From the NCBI GenBank assembly GCA_023392125.1, contig JAEVZS010000016.1, positions 108,394-172,393 of the forward strand: a stretch of DNA of 64,000 bases. The letters run 5' to 3'. The notes beneath the pieces are model-generated. The model ran no database searches, had not been told where the DNA came from, and was given only the letters and a program-made list of their open reading frames with translations. The stretch is from Bacteroidota bacterium. Lineage in GTDB: Bacteria; Bacteroidota; Bacteroidia; Cytophagales; Cytophagaceae. The first letter of the stretch is position 1, and the number at the start of each line of letters is the position of its first letter. The translations under genes were made by a program, and so were the position numbers. Of the stretch, positions 18,894 through 26,799 are shown piece by piece.

Positions 18894-18926
18894 CAAAGAT
18901 ACCGGCTTTTTAATTCATAAATCAAA
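18894..18926 (-). promoter_or_regulatory. ahpC promoter (TTTG / TATCTTTG)
   Basis: On the minus strand TTTG (18926-18923) is followed after 21 bases by TATCTTTG (18901-18894), an exact TAnnTTTG -7 box. This predicts a leader of about 43 bases before the chosen ahpC start. The OxyR-type motif abuts the -33 element on its upstream side. Confidence 0.7.
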
Positions 18927-18961
18927 TCGATATTTTTTATAATAAAATAGATTTTATCTAT
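18926..18961. promoter_or_regulatory. Candidate OxyR operator between ahpC and oxyR
   Basis: ATAGATTTTATCTAT at 18947-18961 fits one full half (ATAGntnnnanCTAT) of the known enterobacterial OxyR motif. ATCGATATTTTTTAT at 18926-18940 is a weaker second copy 21 bases away, two helical turns. It abuts the ahpC -33 box and ends eight bases before the oxyR ATG, so it could activate ahpC and repress oxyR. Confidence 0.65.
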
Positions 18962-18969
18962 ATTTAACC

Positions 18970-19908
18970 ATGCCAACACTCATCCAATTAGAATATATTG
19001 TTGCCGTTGATACATGGCGACACTTTGCCACCGCTGCTGAAAAAAGCTTTGTAACTCAGCCAACTCTGAGCATGCAGATAAAAAAGCTTGAAGAAGAGCT
19101 CGGTCTCATAATCTTTGACCGGAGCAGGCAACCCGTAGTGCCGACACTGGCAGGAGAAGCCATCATAAAACAGGCCAGAATAGTGCTTAATGAGTCTCTG
19201 AAAATTACCGAGCTCGTGCGCCAGTTGCAGGGGCAAATTGCCGGAGAGCTCAGGCTCGGCATCATTCCTACACTTTCTCCTTATCTGCTTCCCCGTTTTG
19301 CAGGCAATTTTCTGAAGAAATATCCCGAAGTGACATTACAGATAACCGAAATGCTCACCGGGCAAATCATAGAAGCGCTAAAAAAAGACATTATTGATGC
19401 CGGTATTCTGGTCACTCCGATCCGGAATCAGGAGCTCAACAGTATACCTTTGTTCTATGAAAAATTTGTATTGTACGCAGCTGCCGGAGAAGGCCTTACC
19501 AACTTACCATACATTACCGAAAACAACCTCGATGAAACCCGTTTCTGGTTGCTTGCCTCAGGTCACTGTTTCCGAAGCCAGGCCCTGAATATCTGCAATA
19601 CCCGACGCCTTCGCCAGCAGGATTCCCTGCAATTTGAAAGCGGATCCCTGGAGACATTAATCAGGCTTGTAGATACAGAAGGCGGAGTGACATTAATTCC
19701 CGAGCTTGCAGCCCTCGATATTCCTGCCAGCCGTCAGAATCAGCTGATTCAGTTCGGCCAGGAACCTATGTACCGTGAAGTAAGCCTGGTATACAGCCGC
19801 AATTTTGCAAAAGAACATCTGCTGAAGGTGCTGGAAAAAGAAATCAGGGCCACATTACCGCACAATATGCAGCACAAAGATTCAAAAACGATTGTAGAAT
19901 TTGAGTAA
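18970..19908 (+). CDS. oxyR: Hydrogen-peroxide-sensing LysR regulator OxyR
   Basis: A 312-residue LysR-type regulator. The N-terminal winged helix includes FATAAEKSFVTQPTLSMQIKKLE (residues 19-41 approximately). The effector domain keeps both redox cysteines at the E. coli spacing: C200 and C209 in GHCFRSQALNICN (E. coli C199, C208). Oxidation to a disulphide would switch on peroxide-defence genes. It is divergent from ahpC-ahpD, with an OxyR-type operator in the 124 bases between them, so these genes form a self-contained peroxide response. Confidence 0.93.
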   Translation: MPTLIQLEYIVAVDTWRHFATAAEKSFVTQPTLSMQIKKLEEELGLIIFDRSRQPVVPTLAGEAIIKQARIVLNESLKITELVRQLQGQIAGELRLGIIPTLSPYLLPRFAGNFLKKYPEVTLQITEMLTGQIIEALKKDIIDAGILVTPIRNQELNSIPLFYEKFVLYAAAGEGLTNLPYITENNLDETRFWLLASGHCFRSQALNICNTRRLRQQDSLQFESGSLETLIRLVDTEGGVTLIPELAALDIPASRQNQLIQFGQEPMYREVSLVYSRNFAKEHLLKVLEKEIRATLPHNMQHKDSKTIVEFE

Positions 19909-20027
19909 TAACAGTACACCCGAATCAACGGAACATGCAATAAATTTTGGGGGGATATACAAACATAGTTTTCAGATACCGGTTGAATAAGAACTTTTAA
20001 CTGTTCTGACAATCAAAAAATGTTGCT

Positions 20028-20240
20028 ATGAAATCCAGATTCAATCAAAGAATACAAATTGCTTCCTGCAGATATAACAGACGTTTCAGACCGCAAAACG
20101 AAAAACTGAAGAAGCATTTTATTATGGAAAGACTTGAAGAAACATTAGGCAAGCCACGTCAGGAGCTGAAAACCCTGATTAGCGACGACCTGCTTCAAAC
20201 CTTGTCCAAGGTTCCATTCTCAGTTGTACTTAAAGATTAA
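20028..20240 (+). CDS. Small hypothetical protein
   Basis: A possible 70-residue protein, basic at its N-terminus, with no membrane segment. A second in-frame ATG at 20124 would give 38 residues (MERLEETLGKPRQ...) with an amphipathic helical character. The 119-base gap before it includes a GGGGGG run at 19949-19954 but no clear promoter. It ends 16 bases before the end of the convergent DUF493 gene. No family is recognised and the start is uncertain; it may not be a real gene. Confidence 0.35.
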   Translation: MKSRFNQRIQIASCRYNRRFRPQNEKLKKHFIMERLEETLGKPRQELKTLISDDLLQTLSKVPFSVVLKD

Positions 20241-20256
20241 TCGGGCTATTCCGGGA

Positions 20257-20517
20257 TCAAAGGGCTATTACTCCTTCGACCCGGGCAGCCTTTTGATAAA
20301 TATCAATTACTTCCTCTCCGGAACCCAGCTCAGCATAGGAAGTAATGCTGACATACTTCCCCTGGCCGGACTCACGTGTGCTCAAATCCCCTTTCGGCAA
20401 AATATTAATAATATCCTCAGTCTTATCCGCCGGAACAATAAACTTAAACAGATATCCTGCCGGCCATTCCAGACTATTCAATTTCTCCCGTAATCCGTCA
20501 AAATCACTAATTCCCAT
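20257..20517 (-). CDS. DUF493 family protein (YbeD-like)
   Basis: An 86-residue protein of the DUF493/YbeD family, a small ferredoxin-like alpha-beta fold resembling ACT domains. The family opening is seen in LREKLNSLEWPAGYLFKFIVPA and the KGDLSTRESGQGKYVSITS strand pair follows. Length is normal. YbeD in E. coli lies beside lipoate genes, but no such genes are here, and the function is unknown. The gene stands alone on the minus strand. Confidence 0.85.
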   Translation of the reverse strand: MGISDFDGLREKLNSLEWPAGYLFKFIVPADKTEDIINILPKGDLSTRESGQGKYVSITSYAELGSGEEVIDIYQKAARVEGVIAL

Positions 20518-20877
20518 TTCTTAATTCCTTTAATTAGTTAACACAACAGCCATGGCGAAAATTCGCCTATGCTAAAATACAGGATGTGAATCCTATTTTC
20601 ATGCTATTATCTGAAAATATATTTTCACCATTCTTTTCAAGCTGTAAAAAATAAAAATCTGAAATAAAGCACATTACCATAAAAAACAGGCACAACAAAA
20701 AAACATGTGCGTAAAAATCAAACACATAGGTCATTGATATGTGAAAATAATTAGTATCTTTGAAAAGGTTTGCACTTTTCAAATAAAACATAAAACTTTA
20801 ACTAGCAACCAACATACTTTTATACTTATAGTTATATTTTTTATTCGATAGATACAGATAAAATTAAACCTCTGAAT
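20518..20877. other. 360-base AT-rich intergenic region with promoter
   Basis: No convincing gene is present; a 74-residue minus-strand frame here is rejected. Near its right end ATTG at 20733-20736 and TATCTTTG at 20755-20762 (18-base spacer) form a Bacteroidota-type promoter for the receiver gene, implying a leader of about 110 bases. The leader is AT-rich with no structure I could identify. Confidence 0.6.
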
Positions 20878-21297
20878 ATGCCACAACCCATACATATTCT
20901 CCTCGTTGATGATGACCACCGGGCAAACCAGGAAAACTCAAAAATCATCAGGGAACACGGACTTTGCAGCTGTGTCAGGATAGCGCTCAATGGTGGGCAT
21001 GCCCTGCTTTGCCTCGACCAGATCTATAATCATCAGCCTCATGATACGCTCATTATACTGCTCGATACCCAGATGCCGATTATGAACGGCTTCGAGTTTC
21101 TTAATGAATTCAGCAAAGCCAATTATCGTTTCAAAAGCAAAGTCAAAATCATTATGATGCTTTCCGAGCAGGGCAACAGGAGTGATATAGAGAGGGCCCG
21201 TCAGTATGGTATAAGCAGCTTTATTCAGAAACCGGTCAACCCTGCTGAACTTGCCAGACTGGTTTCATCCGGTCCTCAAAACAAAAAAGTGGCCTGA
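20878..21297 (+). CDS. Stand-alone response-regulator receiver protein
   Basis: A 139-residue CheY-like receiver with no output domain. The acidic pair is in LLVDDDH (D11-D13), the phospho-acceptor is D63 in LLDTQMPIMNGFEF, the Thr/Ser switch position is S96 and the conserved lysine is K118 in FIQKPVN. There is no histidine kinase nearby. Single-domain receivers of this type are common in Bacteroidota and usually pass a signal by protein contact. Two orphan genes follow on the same strand and may be partners. Confidence 0.88.
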   Translation: MPQPIHILLVDDDHRANQENSKIIREHGLCSCVRIALNGGHALLCLDQIYNHQPHDTLIILLDTQMPIMNGFEFLNEFSKANYRFKSKVKIIMMLSEQGNRSDIERARQYGISSFIQKPVNPAELARLVSSGPQNKKVA

Positions 21298-21417
21298 AGT
21301 ATACAAACATGCTATTATAGCACTACAGATTAAGAAAGTATAATTTTTTTTACTCCGCAGATTGGCTGCGTTCTGCCTGTTTTTTTTTGAGTTATCAAAT
21401 CAAAATAAGCAGTCTGT

Positions 21418-21765
21418 ATGAAAACGTTTTTTCTGGACCAGTTTCTTATCCGTCATATACATTTTAACCACCAGAGATGTCTGACTCTTCTTTGTCATGG
21501 CACGCACGAAGACACAAGCTTCTGTTTTCATCTTTATCTCAACTGGAAGGAATTCAATCATCTTCTGAATACGCTCAATGAGCAAAAGCAATACCTGAAA
21601 CAGATGATAAACAGCACTCTGCTGCGGGAAGTGATTCATACATTCAGAAGTTCCATCAAAATAGATTCCTGCTGGCTTGTCATAAAAATAATCGAATACT
21701 GTGATAACAGACCTGATGCGGATAAAGAATACTGTGTCGAAAATTACGGATTCATACCTGCCTGA
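21418..21765 (+). CDS. Hypothetical protein, cysteine- and histidine-rich
   Basis: A 115-residue protein with no signal peptide or membrane helix. It has six cysteines (C21, C26, C36, C85, C95, C106) and eight histidines, unusual for a cytosolic protein of this size, with a charged helical middle (NEQKQYLKQMINSTLLREVI). The cysteines do not form a standard zinc-finger spacing. It starts 120 bases after the receiver gene and ends 23 bases before the next. I do not recognise the family. Metal binding is possible but only an inference from composition. Confidence 0.55.
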   Translation: MKTFFLDQFLIRHIHFNHQRCLTLLCHGTHEDTSFCFHLYLNWKEFNHLLNTLNEQKQYLKQMINSTLLREVIHTFRSSIKIDSCWLVIKIIEYCDNRPDADKEYCVENYGFIPA

Positions 21766-21788
21766 ACTCTAAAACCTCACCTAACAAC

Positions 21789-22226
21789 ATGGAAACTTTG
21801 AAATACATCCAAAAACTATGCACTATAGCCAGAGAAAAGAGTCTGCTAGGCTATCCGGAAGATGCCTCCTACTATTTTATAAGAGCCATCTCCTGTGCAG
21901 AACACAGTGCAGACTTCCTCTGTATCGCACAGGAATTGTACAGAGCAGATCTTGACAACAATAAAAATCTGGCCTACAATGCATTTATTAAATCGATAGA
22001 AGTCGCCAATGAGCCAATGAGACTTTTCAAAAAGATGCTGAAACGCCGCGATCTGATCCAGATGCTTGGGGAATTTCTCATCAAAAAGCCGGACCAGCTT
22101 TTCCACCATCTCCTGCTCTATACTCAGAACGAGCATGAAGTAAATGAGCTGAATCAGCTGTTCGAACCACTGGCTATATATATTGAACATCATACAACCA
22201 GCCGGTTTCTAAAAAAAGCAGGTTGA
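21789..22226 (+). CDS. Hypothetical all-helical protein
   Basis: A 145-residue protein, predicted almost wholly alpha-helical, with helix pairs resembling TPR-like solenoid (EKSLLGYPEDASYYFIRAIS, AYNAFIKSIEVA). No catalytic motif, signal peptide or membrane segment is seen. It follows the cysteine-rich orphan by 23 bases, suggesting one transcript. A protein-protein interaction role is inferred from the helical repeats; the family is not recognised. Confidence 0.6.
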   Translation: METLKYIQKLCTIAREKSLLGYPEDASYYFIRAISCAEHSADFLCIAQELYRADLDNNKNLAYNAFIKSIEVANEPMRLFKKMLKRRDLIQMLGEFLIKKPDQLFHHLLLYTQNEHEVNELNQLFEPLAIYIEHHTTSRFLKKAG

Positions 22227-22281
22227 TCACCAAAAACATGTAAACAAAGAAGGGGGATGCTGTGGTTTTTTAGGGCAAACG

Positions 22282-22385
22282 CTTTTTGCCGAATGAATTT
22301 GTTGTAATTTTACCTGGTCAACCATATTTAATTTATACTGGCAACCGGGTGTCCGGGCATTGGTATAATAAACCAGACAGCTAAA
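22282..22385 (+). promoter_or_regulatory. metF promoter and 5' leader, possibly structured
   Basis: TTTTTG at 22282-22287 and TAATTTTA at 22305-22312 (17-base spacer) form an imperfect promoter. The predicted leader of about 65 bases contains a CCGGgtgtCCGG hairpin at 22344-22355 and the word GCTAAA just before the ATG. A SAM-responsive leader is possible but the match to known aptamers is weak. Confidence 0.3.
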
Positions 22386-23339
22386 ATGAAAGTCACTGAA
22401 CATATAAAAAACGCAACAAAATGTCTTTTTTCCTTCGAAATTCTGCCCCCCCTAAAGGGCCAGGATATAAATTCCCTGTTTAAAGCCATTGATCCGCTCA
22501 TGGAGTTTAATCCTCCATTTATCGATGTGACATATCACCGGGAGGAATTTGTATATAAAAAGAGAGAAAACGGTTTGCTGGAAAAACGTACTGTCCGAAA
22601 AAGGCCGGGCACTGTAGGCATATGCGCAGCAATCATGAACCGCTATAAGGTGGATGCAGTGCCCCATCTCATATGTGGCGGATTCAGCAAAGAAGAAACA
22701 GAAAATGCCCTGATTGATCTGAATTTTCTGGGAGTCAACAATGTGCTGGTCTTAAGAGGTGATCATATAAAATCGGAAGGTATGTTTATTCCGGAAGAAG
22801 ATGGGCACCGTTATGCATCCGATCTGATCAGTCAGGTTGTACGTCTTAACAATGGCAGGTTTCTGGATGACGATCTGCAAAACACTTCTCCTTCAAATTT
22901 TTGTATCGGAGTCGCAGGTTATCCGGAAAAACATTTTGAAGCTCCCAATATGGAAACAGATCTTAAATACCTTAAGCTTAAACAGGATCTGGGAGCCGAA
23001 TATGTGGTGACACAAATGTTCTTTGACAACAAAAAATATCTTGATTTCGTTGACAAATGCAGGGAAATCGGAATTACCATACCAATTATCCCGGGATTAA
23101 AACCGATAACTGCTTTAAAACAGATCAATATACTTCCCAGCATATTTCATATTGATATTCCGGTTGAGCTGTCAAGAGCAGTTGAAAGCTGCAATAATCA
23201 GGAGGAAGTAAAAGCAGTGGGTATTGAATGGGCAATCAGTCAGTCAAAAGAGCTAATGAAAGCGGGAGTACCCTGTCTTCATTTCTATTCGATGGGCCGG
23301 TCAGAATCTGTCAAGCAGATTGCCAGCGCCCTGTTTTAG
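22386..23339 (+). CDS. metF: Methylenetetrahydrofolate reductase MetF
   Basis: A 317-residue flavoprotein TIM barrel that reduces 5,10-methylene-THF to 5-methyl-THF for methionine synthesis. Family segments are FSFEILPPLKG (16-26), the GVNNVLVLRGD strand near 118, GVAGYPEKHFEA near 177, and FDNKKYLDFVDKCR followed by PIIPGLKPIT near 233. The catalytic Glu is in FEILPP. It is slightly longer than E. coli MetF (296). Its last 20 bases overlap the TTG start of the HMG-CoA lyase gene, so the two are likely translationally coupled. Confidence 0.95.
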   Translation: MKVTEHIKNATKCLFSFEILPPLKGQDINSLFKAIDPLMEFNPPFIDVTYHREEFVYKKRENGLLEKRTVRKRPGTVGICAAIMNRYKVDAVPHLICGGFSKEETENALIDLNFLGVNNVLVLRGDHIKSEGMFIPEEDGHRYASDLISQVVRLNNGRFLDDDLQNTSPSNFCIGVAGYPEKHFEAPNMETDLKYLKLKQDLGAEYVVTQMFFDNKKYLDFVDKCREIGITIPIIPGLKPITALKQINILPSIFHIDIPVELSRAVESCNNQEEVKAVGIEWAISQSKELMKAGVPCLHFYSMGRSESVKQIASALF

Positions 23340-24228
23340 TCTAAACCATATAAATCATATCGATACGAAACCGCAAATAAAACTGATCGAATGCCCCCGG
23401 GATGCCATGCAGGGCATAAAGGATTTTATTCCTACGCATTCCAAGATCAGCTACATAAATAAACTGCTGCAGGTCGGCTTTGACACAATCGACATGGGCA
23501 GTTTTGTTTCTCCGCGTATTGTGCCGCAAATGCAGGATACAGCAGAGGTGCTCCGTAATCTTGATCTGGCAGGCTCGGCTTCCGGTATTCTGGTAATCGC
23601 TGCCAACAGCAGAGGAATTGAAGAAGCCACTGCCTATGAGGCGATAAATTATATCGGATTTCCTTTATCACTCAGCGAAACATTCCAGCAGCGCAATACC
23701 AACCGAAGTATTGAAGATGCTTTTACTGTCATTGAGAAAGGGAACAATCTGCTGACGGGTATTTCCAAACAAATGGTAGTTTATCTTTCCATGGGTTTTG
23801 GCAATCCATACAATGACCCGTATTCTCCGGAATACATCAGACAGTTTGTTCTGCGGTTATCCGAAATGGGGATCCGGACAATCTCACTTTCGGACACCAT
23901 CGGAATTGCTACCCCTGCCCTTATCAGCCGGTTATTTTCAGAAGTGCTGAGTGAGTTTCCGCAAATTGAATTCGGAGCGCATCTTCACTCCCACCCGGCT
24001 ACCGTTGAAGACAAACTGGAAGCCGCCTTCAATGCAGGCTGCATGCGGTTTGACTCAGCCATTAACGGGTATGGCGGATGTCCAATGGCTGATGACCATC
24101 TGGTGGGCAATCTCGCCACACAACAGGTTATCCGATTTTTTGAGAGCAAAAAACTAAACCTCGGTCTGCACAAAGATGCTTTAACCAGTGCTATGATTGA
24201 AGCTTCTGCCATATTTCCCTTATCATGA
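23320..24228 (+). CDS. Hydroxymethylglutaryl-CoA lyase
   Basis: A TIM-barrel lyase that splits HMG-CoA to acetyl-CoA and acetoacetate, the last step of leucine breakdown. The motifs match the family: ECPRDAMQ (E24, R27, D28, using the TTG start), SFVSPRIVPQMQD near 61, HLHSHP near 221 as metal ligands, and GGCPMADDHLVGNLAT, which holds the catalytic cysteine. The only start codon upstream of the conserved E-C-P-R-D is the TTG at 23320, inside metF. It gives a 23-residue preamble not typical of the family, so a rarer start codon nearer 23380 cannot be excluded. The 3' end overlaps the next gene by four bases (ATGA). Confidence 0.88.
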   Translation: MPAPCFSLNHINHIDTKPQIKLIECPRDAMQGIKDFIPTHSKISYINKLLQVGFDTIDMGSFVSPRIVPQMQDTAEVLRNLDLAGSASGILVIAANSRGIEEATAYEAINYIGFPLSLSETFQQRNTNRSIEDAFTVIEKGNNLLTGISKQMVVYLSMGFGNPYNDPYSPEYIRQFVLRLSEMGIRTISLSDTIGIATPALISRLFSEVLSEFPQIEFGAHLHSHPATVEDKLEAAFNAGCMRFDSAINGYGGCPMADDHLVGNLATQQVIRFFESKKLNLGLHKDALTSAMIEASAIFPLS

Positions 24229-24959
24229 AGAAAAAAATAGCTGTTGAATTATTTATTCCCTGTTTCATAGACCAGATTTTTCCGGAAACCGGTTTCAATA
24301 TGGTCAAAGTTTTAGAAAAGCTTGGCTGTAAGGTTCACTACAACCCTAATCAGACCTGTTGCGGACAGCCTGCATTCAATGCAGGTTATTTTGAACAGGC
24401 CGCTGCTGTAGGCAGTAAGTTTCTCGATGATATGGATTCCGGAAGATATATTGTAGCGCCTTCTGCCTCATGCGTCGGTATGGTCAGGAATAACTATAAA
24501 CGTTTATTTCAGGATACATCCAATCTGGTTCAGCTTCGCAGAATACAGAACAATATCTTTGAGTTTACCGAGTTTCTGACCAATATACTAAACGTCGAAA
24601 AAATAGAGGGAGCAACACTAAATGCTCATGCCACCTATCATGACAGCTGCAGCGCTTTGCGGGAATGCGGGATTAAAGAAGGTCCGAGAAAACTGCTTGC
24701 AAACGTAGACGGACTCCGGCTTACTGAAATGAAAGAAACAGATACCTGCTGCGGCTTTGGCGGGACTTTCGCCGTAAAATTTGAATCCATAAGCTCCGCC
24801 ATGGCTGATCAGAAAATGTGCAACGCCCTGGAAACCGAAGCAGATATACTGATATCTACTGACAGCTCCTGTCTGATGCATCTGGATGCATATATAAAAA
24901 AACAGAATAAGCCACTAAAAATCATGCATATTGCTGATGTGCTGGCCAGCGGCTGGTAA
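24225..24959 (+). CDS. LutA/YkgE-like (Fe-S)-binding protein
   Basis: A 244-residue protein with two cysteine-rich CCG domains, as in LutA/YkgE and the heterodisulfide-reductase HdrB family. The first has CFID near residue 13 and NQTCCGQPAFNAGY near 46; the second has HDSCSALRECG near 143 and TDTCCGFGGTFAVKFE near 172. In LutABC this subunit helps oxidise L-lactate, but lutB and lutC are not next to it. Its start overlaps the HMG-CoA lyase stop (ATGA), so the two are coupled. A role in organic-acid oxidation is inferred from the family; the actual substrate is unknown. Confidence 0.88.
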   Translation: MKKKIAVELFIPCFIDQIFPETGFNMVKVLEKLGCKVHYNPNQTCCGQPAFNAGYFEQAAAVGSKFLDDMDSGRYIVAPSASCVGMVRNNYKRLFQDTSNLVQLRRIQNNIFEFTEFLTNILNVEKIEGATLNAHATYHDSCSALRECGIKEGPRKLLANVDGLRLTEMKETDTCCGFGGTFAVKFESISSAMADQKMCNALETEADILISTDSSCLMHLDAYIKKQNKPLKIMHIADVLASGW

Positions 24960-25057
24960 CAACCGAAGCAATGATAGCGTAGCGTTCACCGGAGCAGTTG
25001 TTAACAATTTTCAGCGTGTACGGTTAAATCTTTGTACCTGTTTTAGCTGTTATCCAG

Positions 25058-26083
25058 ATGAAAAAGCTTATATATCTTCCCCTTATCTTGTGCATCATAG
25101 TAAGCTGCGACTCTCAAAGACAAAAAAAGCCTGAAGTTTCGGCAGAAATCGTGTATGATGAACAGATTGCCAGAGAGCTTACTTCTGTCAAATGGCGTAA
25201 AACAAAGCTGAAGCAGGTTACCATTCTTGCTCTGCAGGAAACCCCTTCCGGCAATCTTCTGGCAGGTACCCCCGAAGGTTTATTTTACTCATCCGATGAC
25301 GGTATTTCCTGGAAGGAAGTTCCTGACAAAACACTGGCATCTGCCCAGGTAAACTGCCTGGCCAGCGATGGTAAATATCTGTATGCAGGGGTAGGTATGA
25401 ATGGCATATATCGTTCCTCCGATGATGGAATAAACTGGGCACAGCTTTCGCAGGGACTACAACCTGCACTGATAGGCATAAAAGACATTCTGGCTTATCA
25501 GGGAAAAATCTATGCAGGCACAACCAACGGCATATTTCTTTCTCTCGACAGCGCGCTGACATGGCTGTCTGCCAATAAAGGAGTTCCCGTTGCCCCTTTC
25601 CGCGGAGAACCGCAGGCTCATCATCTGCACATTCAGTCACTTATTGCCGGCGGATCAAAAATATATGCACTTACCGAAAAAGGGGTCCTTATATCACTGG
25701 ATCAGGGCAGCAGCTGGACATTAAGCGCAGCGAAAGAGCTCGAGCCTTATGTTGTCTCATCCCTTTTGTGTGTAGATGAGAATATCTATGTCGGGAGACA
25801 CTTTCAGGAAGGAATATATAAATCATCCGATGGTGGTCTGACCTGGAAAAAATCCGGGTTAGAAGGAAATAATCTTCAGAAAATGCTGCTTAGCCGTAAT
25901 GGCCTGATCTATGCCGGCACAAATGGACAGGGAGTTTTCAGAACCACGGATAATGGAAAAACCTGGACAGAATTAAATAAGGGCCTGCCCGGCGGATCAG
26001 TAGTCTCTTCCATAGTAAGCACCAGCTCCGGCACCATTCTGGTCGGAATAGAAAATCATGGTGTCTATCGGCTGCATGATTAA
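25058..26083 (+). CDS. Asp-box (BNR) repeat beta-propeller lipoprotein
   Basis: A 341-residue exported lipoprotein (lipobox IVSC, Cys16). The mature protein contains six copies of the Asp-box pattern S-x-D-x-G-x-x-W, for example SSDDGISW, SSDDGINW, SLDQGSSW, SSDGGLTW and TTDNGKTW, spaced about 45-50 residues apart as in a propeller such as sialidases or Ycf48-like assembly factors. Sialidase catalytic residues are not evident. It follows the Fe-S gene by 98 bases and may share its transcript. Its last four bases overlap the convergent SDR gene. Function unknown. Confidence 0.8.
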   Translation: MKKLIYLPLILCIIVSCDSQRQKKPEVSAEIVYDEQIARELTSVKWRKTKLKQVTILALQETPSGNLLAGTPEGLFYSSDDGISWKEVPDKTLASAQVNCLASDGKYLYAGVGMNGIYRSSDDGINWAQLSQGLQPALIGIKDILAYQGKIYAGTTNGIFLSLDSALTWLSANKGVPVAPFRGEPQAHHLHIQSLIAGGSKIYALTEKGVLISLDQGSSWTLSAAKELEPYVVSSLLCVDENIYVGRHFQEGIYKSSDGGLTWKKSGLEGNNLQKMLLSRNGLIYAGTNGQGVFRTTDNGKTWTELNKGLPGGSVVSSIVSTSSGTILVGIENHGVYRLHD

Positions 26084-26799
26084 CAAAAATAACCGCCGTC
26101 AACCGGAATAATAGAGCCATTGATATATTCTCCCTGAGGAGAGGCAAGAAATAAAATCAGATCTGCCACATTGGAAAAACTACCGGCTTTTCCGGCAGGA
26201 GTTTTCCGGATAAGCGATTCCTGCTTACTCTTCCCCGCGGGCAGATTTTCAACCATAAATCCCGGTTGTATCGCGTTGACCCTGCATTTATCCGCTGCCA
26301 GTTCCCTGGCCCAGATAGAGGTCAGTGATCCTAATCCTGATTTGAGGGAAGCATACAATGTTGCTGTGGAATTGCTTACAGATTCCGGAAAAGGCAAAAT
26401 GTTTATCACCAGACTTTCTTCTGCATTACCCATCAGATATTTGATAGCATTACGTGATCCCTTCAGTACCGATTCAGCGAGCTGCTTCCATTCACTATTA
26501 TCGGCTTCTTCATATTTAGCCATGATTTTCAAACCGATGGCATTGATAAGAATATCCGGCTGACGACCGCTATTGGTAATCTCCTGAGCCAGATGCTCTA
26601 TATAGTTTCGTTTGGTAACATCAATAGGAAAATACCTGACCGAATACGAGGCAAGAGACGCAGCCGCCTGTTTTAGCTTTTCCTTATTTTTGTCAATGAG
26701 CAGCAAACGGCAACCTCTGCTGCCAAAAAAAGCGGCCAGATGTAGTCCGAGAGATCCGGCACCTCCTACAATTACCACAAGCTTGTTTTGTAAAGACAT
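26080..26799 (-). CDS. SDR family oxidoreductase
   Basis: A 239-residue classical short-chain dehydrogenase/reductase. The cofactor motif is GGAGSLG (12-18), the NNAG-equivalent is NAIG near 86, and the catalytic pair is Y149 and K153 (YASLK). The usual catalytic Ser is displaced (S140 or S142). The C-terminal half has the NAIQPGFMVEN and YINGSIIPVDGGY blocks typical of the family. Its ATG lies immediately after the menA stop codon, so it is the last gene of the argS-gpx-menA-sdr run. Substrate not predictable. Confidence 0.88.
   Translation of the reverse strand: MSLQNKLVVIVGGAGSLGLHLAAFFGSRGCRLLLIDKNKEKLKQAAASLASYSVRYFPIDVTKRNYIEHLAQEITNSGRQPDILINAIGLKIMAKYEEADNSEWKQLAESVLKGSRNAIKYLMGNAEESLVINILPFPESVSNSTATLYASLKSGLGSLTSIWARELAADKCRVNAIQPGFMVENLPAGKSKQESLIRKTPAGKAGSFSNVADLILFLASPQGEYINGSIIPVDGGYFC

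Noticed and set aside
20567..20791. 74-codon minus-strand frame in the intergenic region
   Set aside because: Phe/Tyr-rich translation of AT-rich DNA, crosses the promoter of the receiver gene, no homologous motif.
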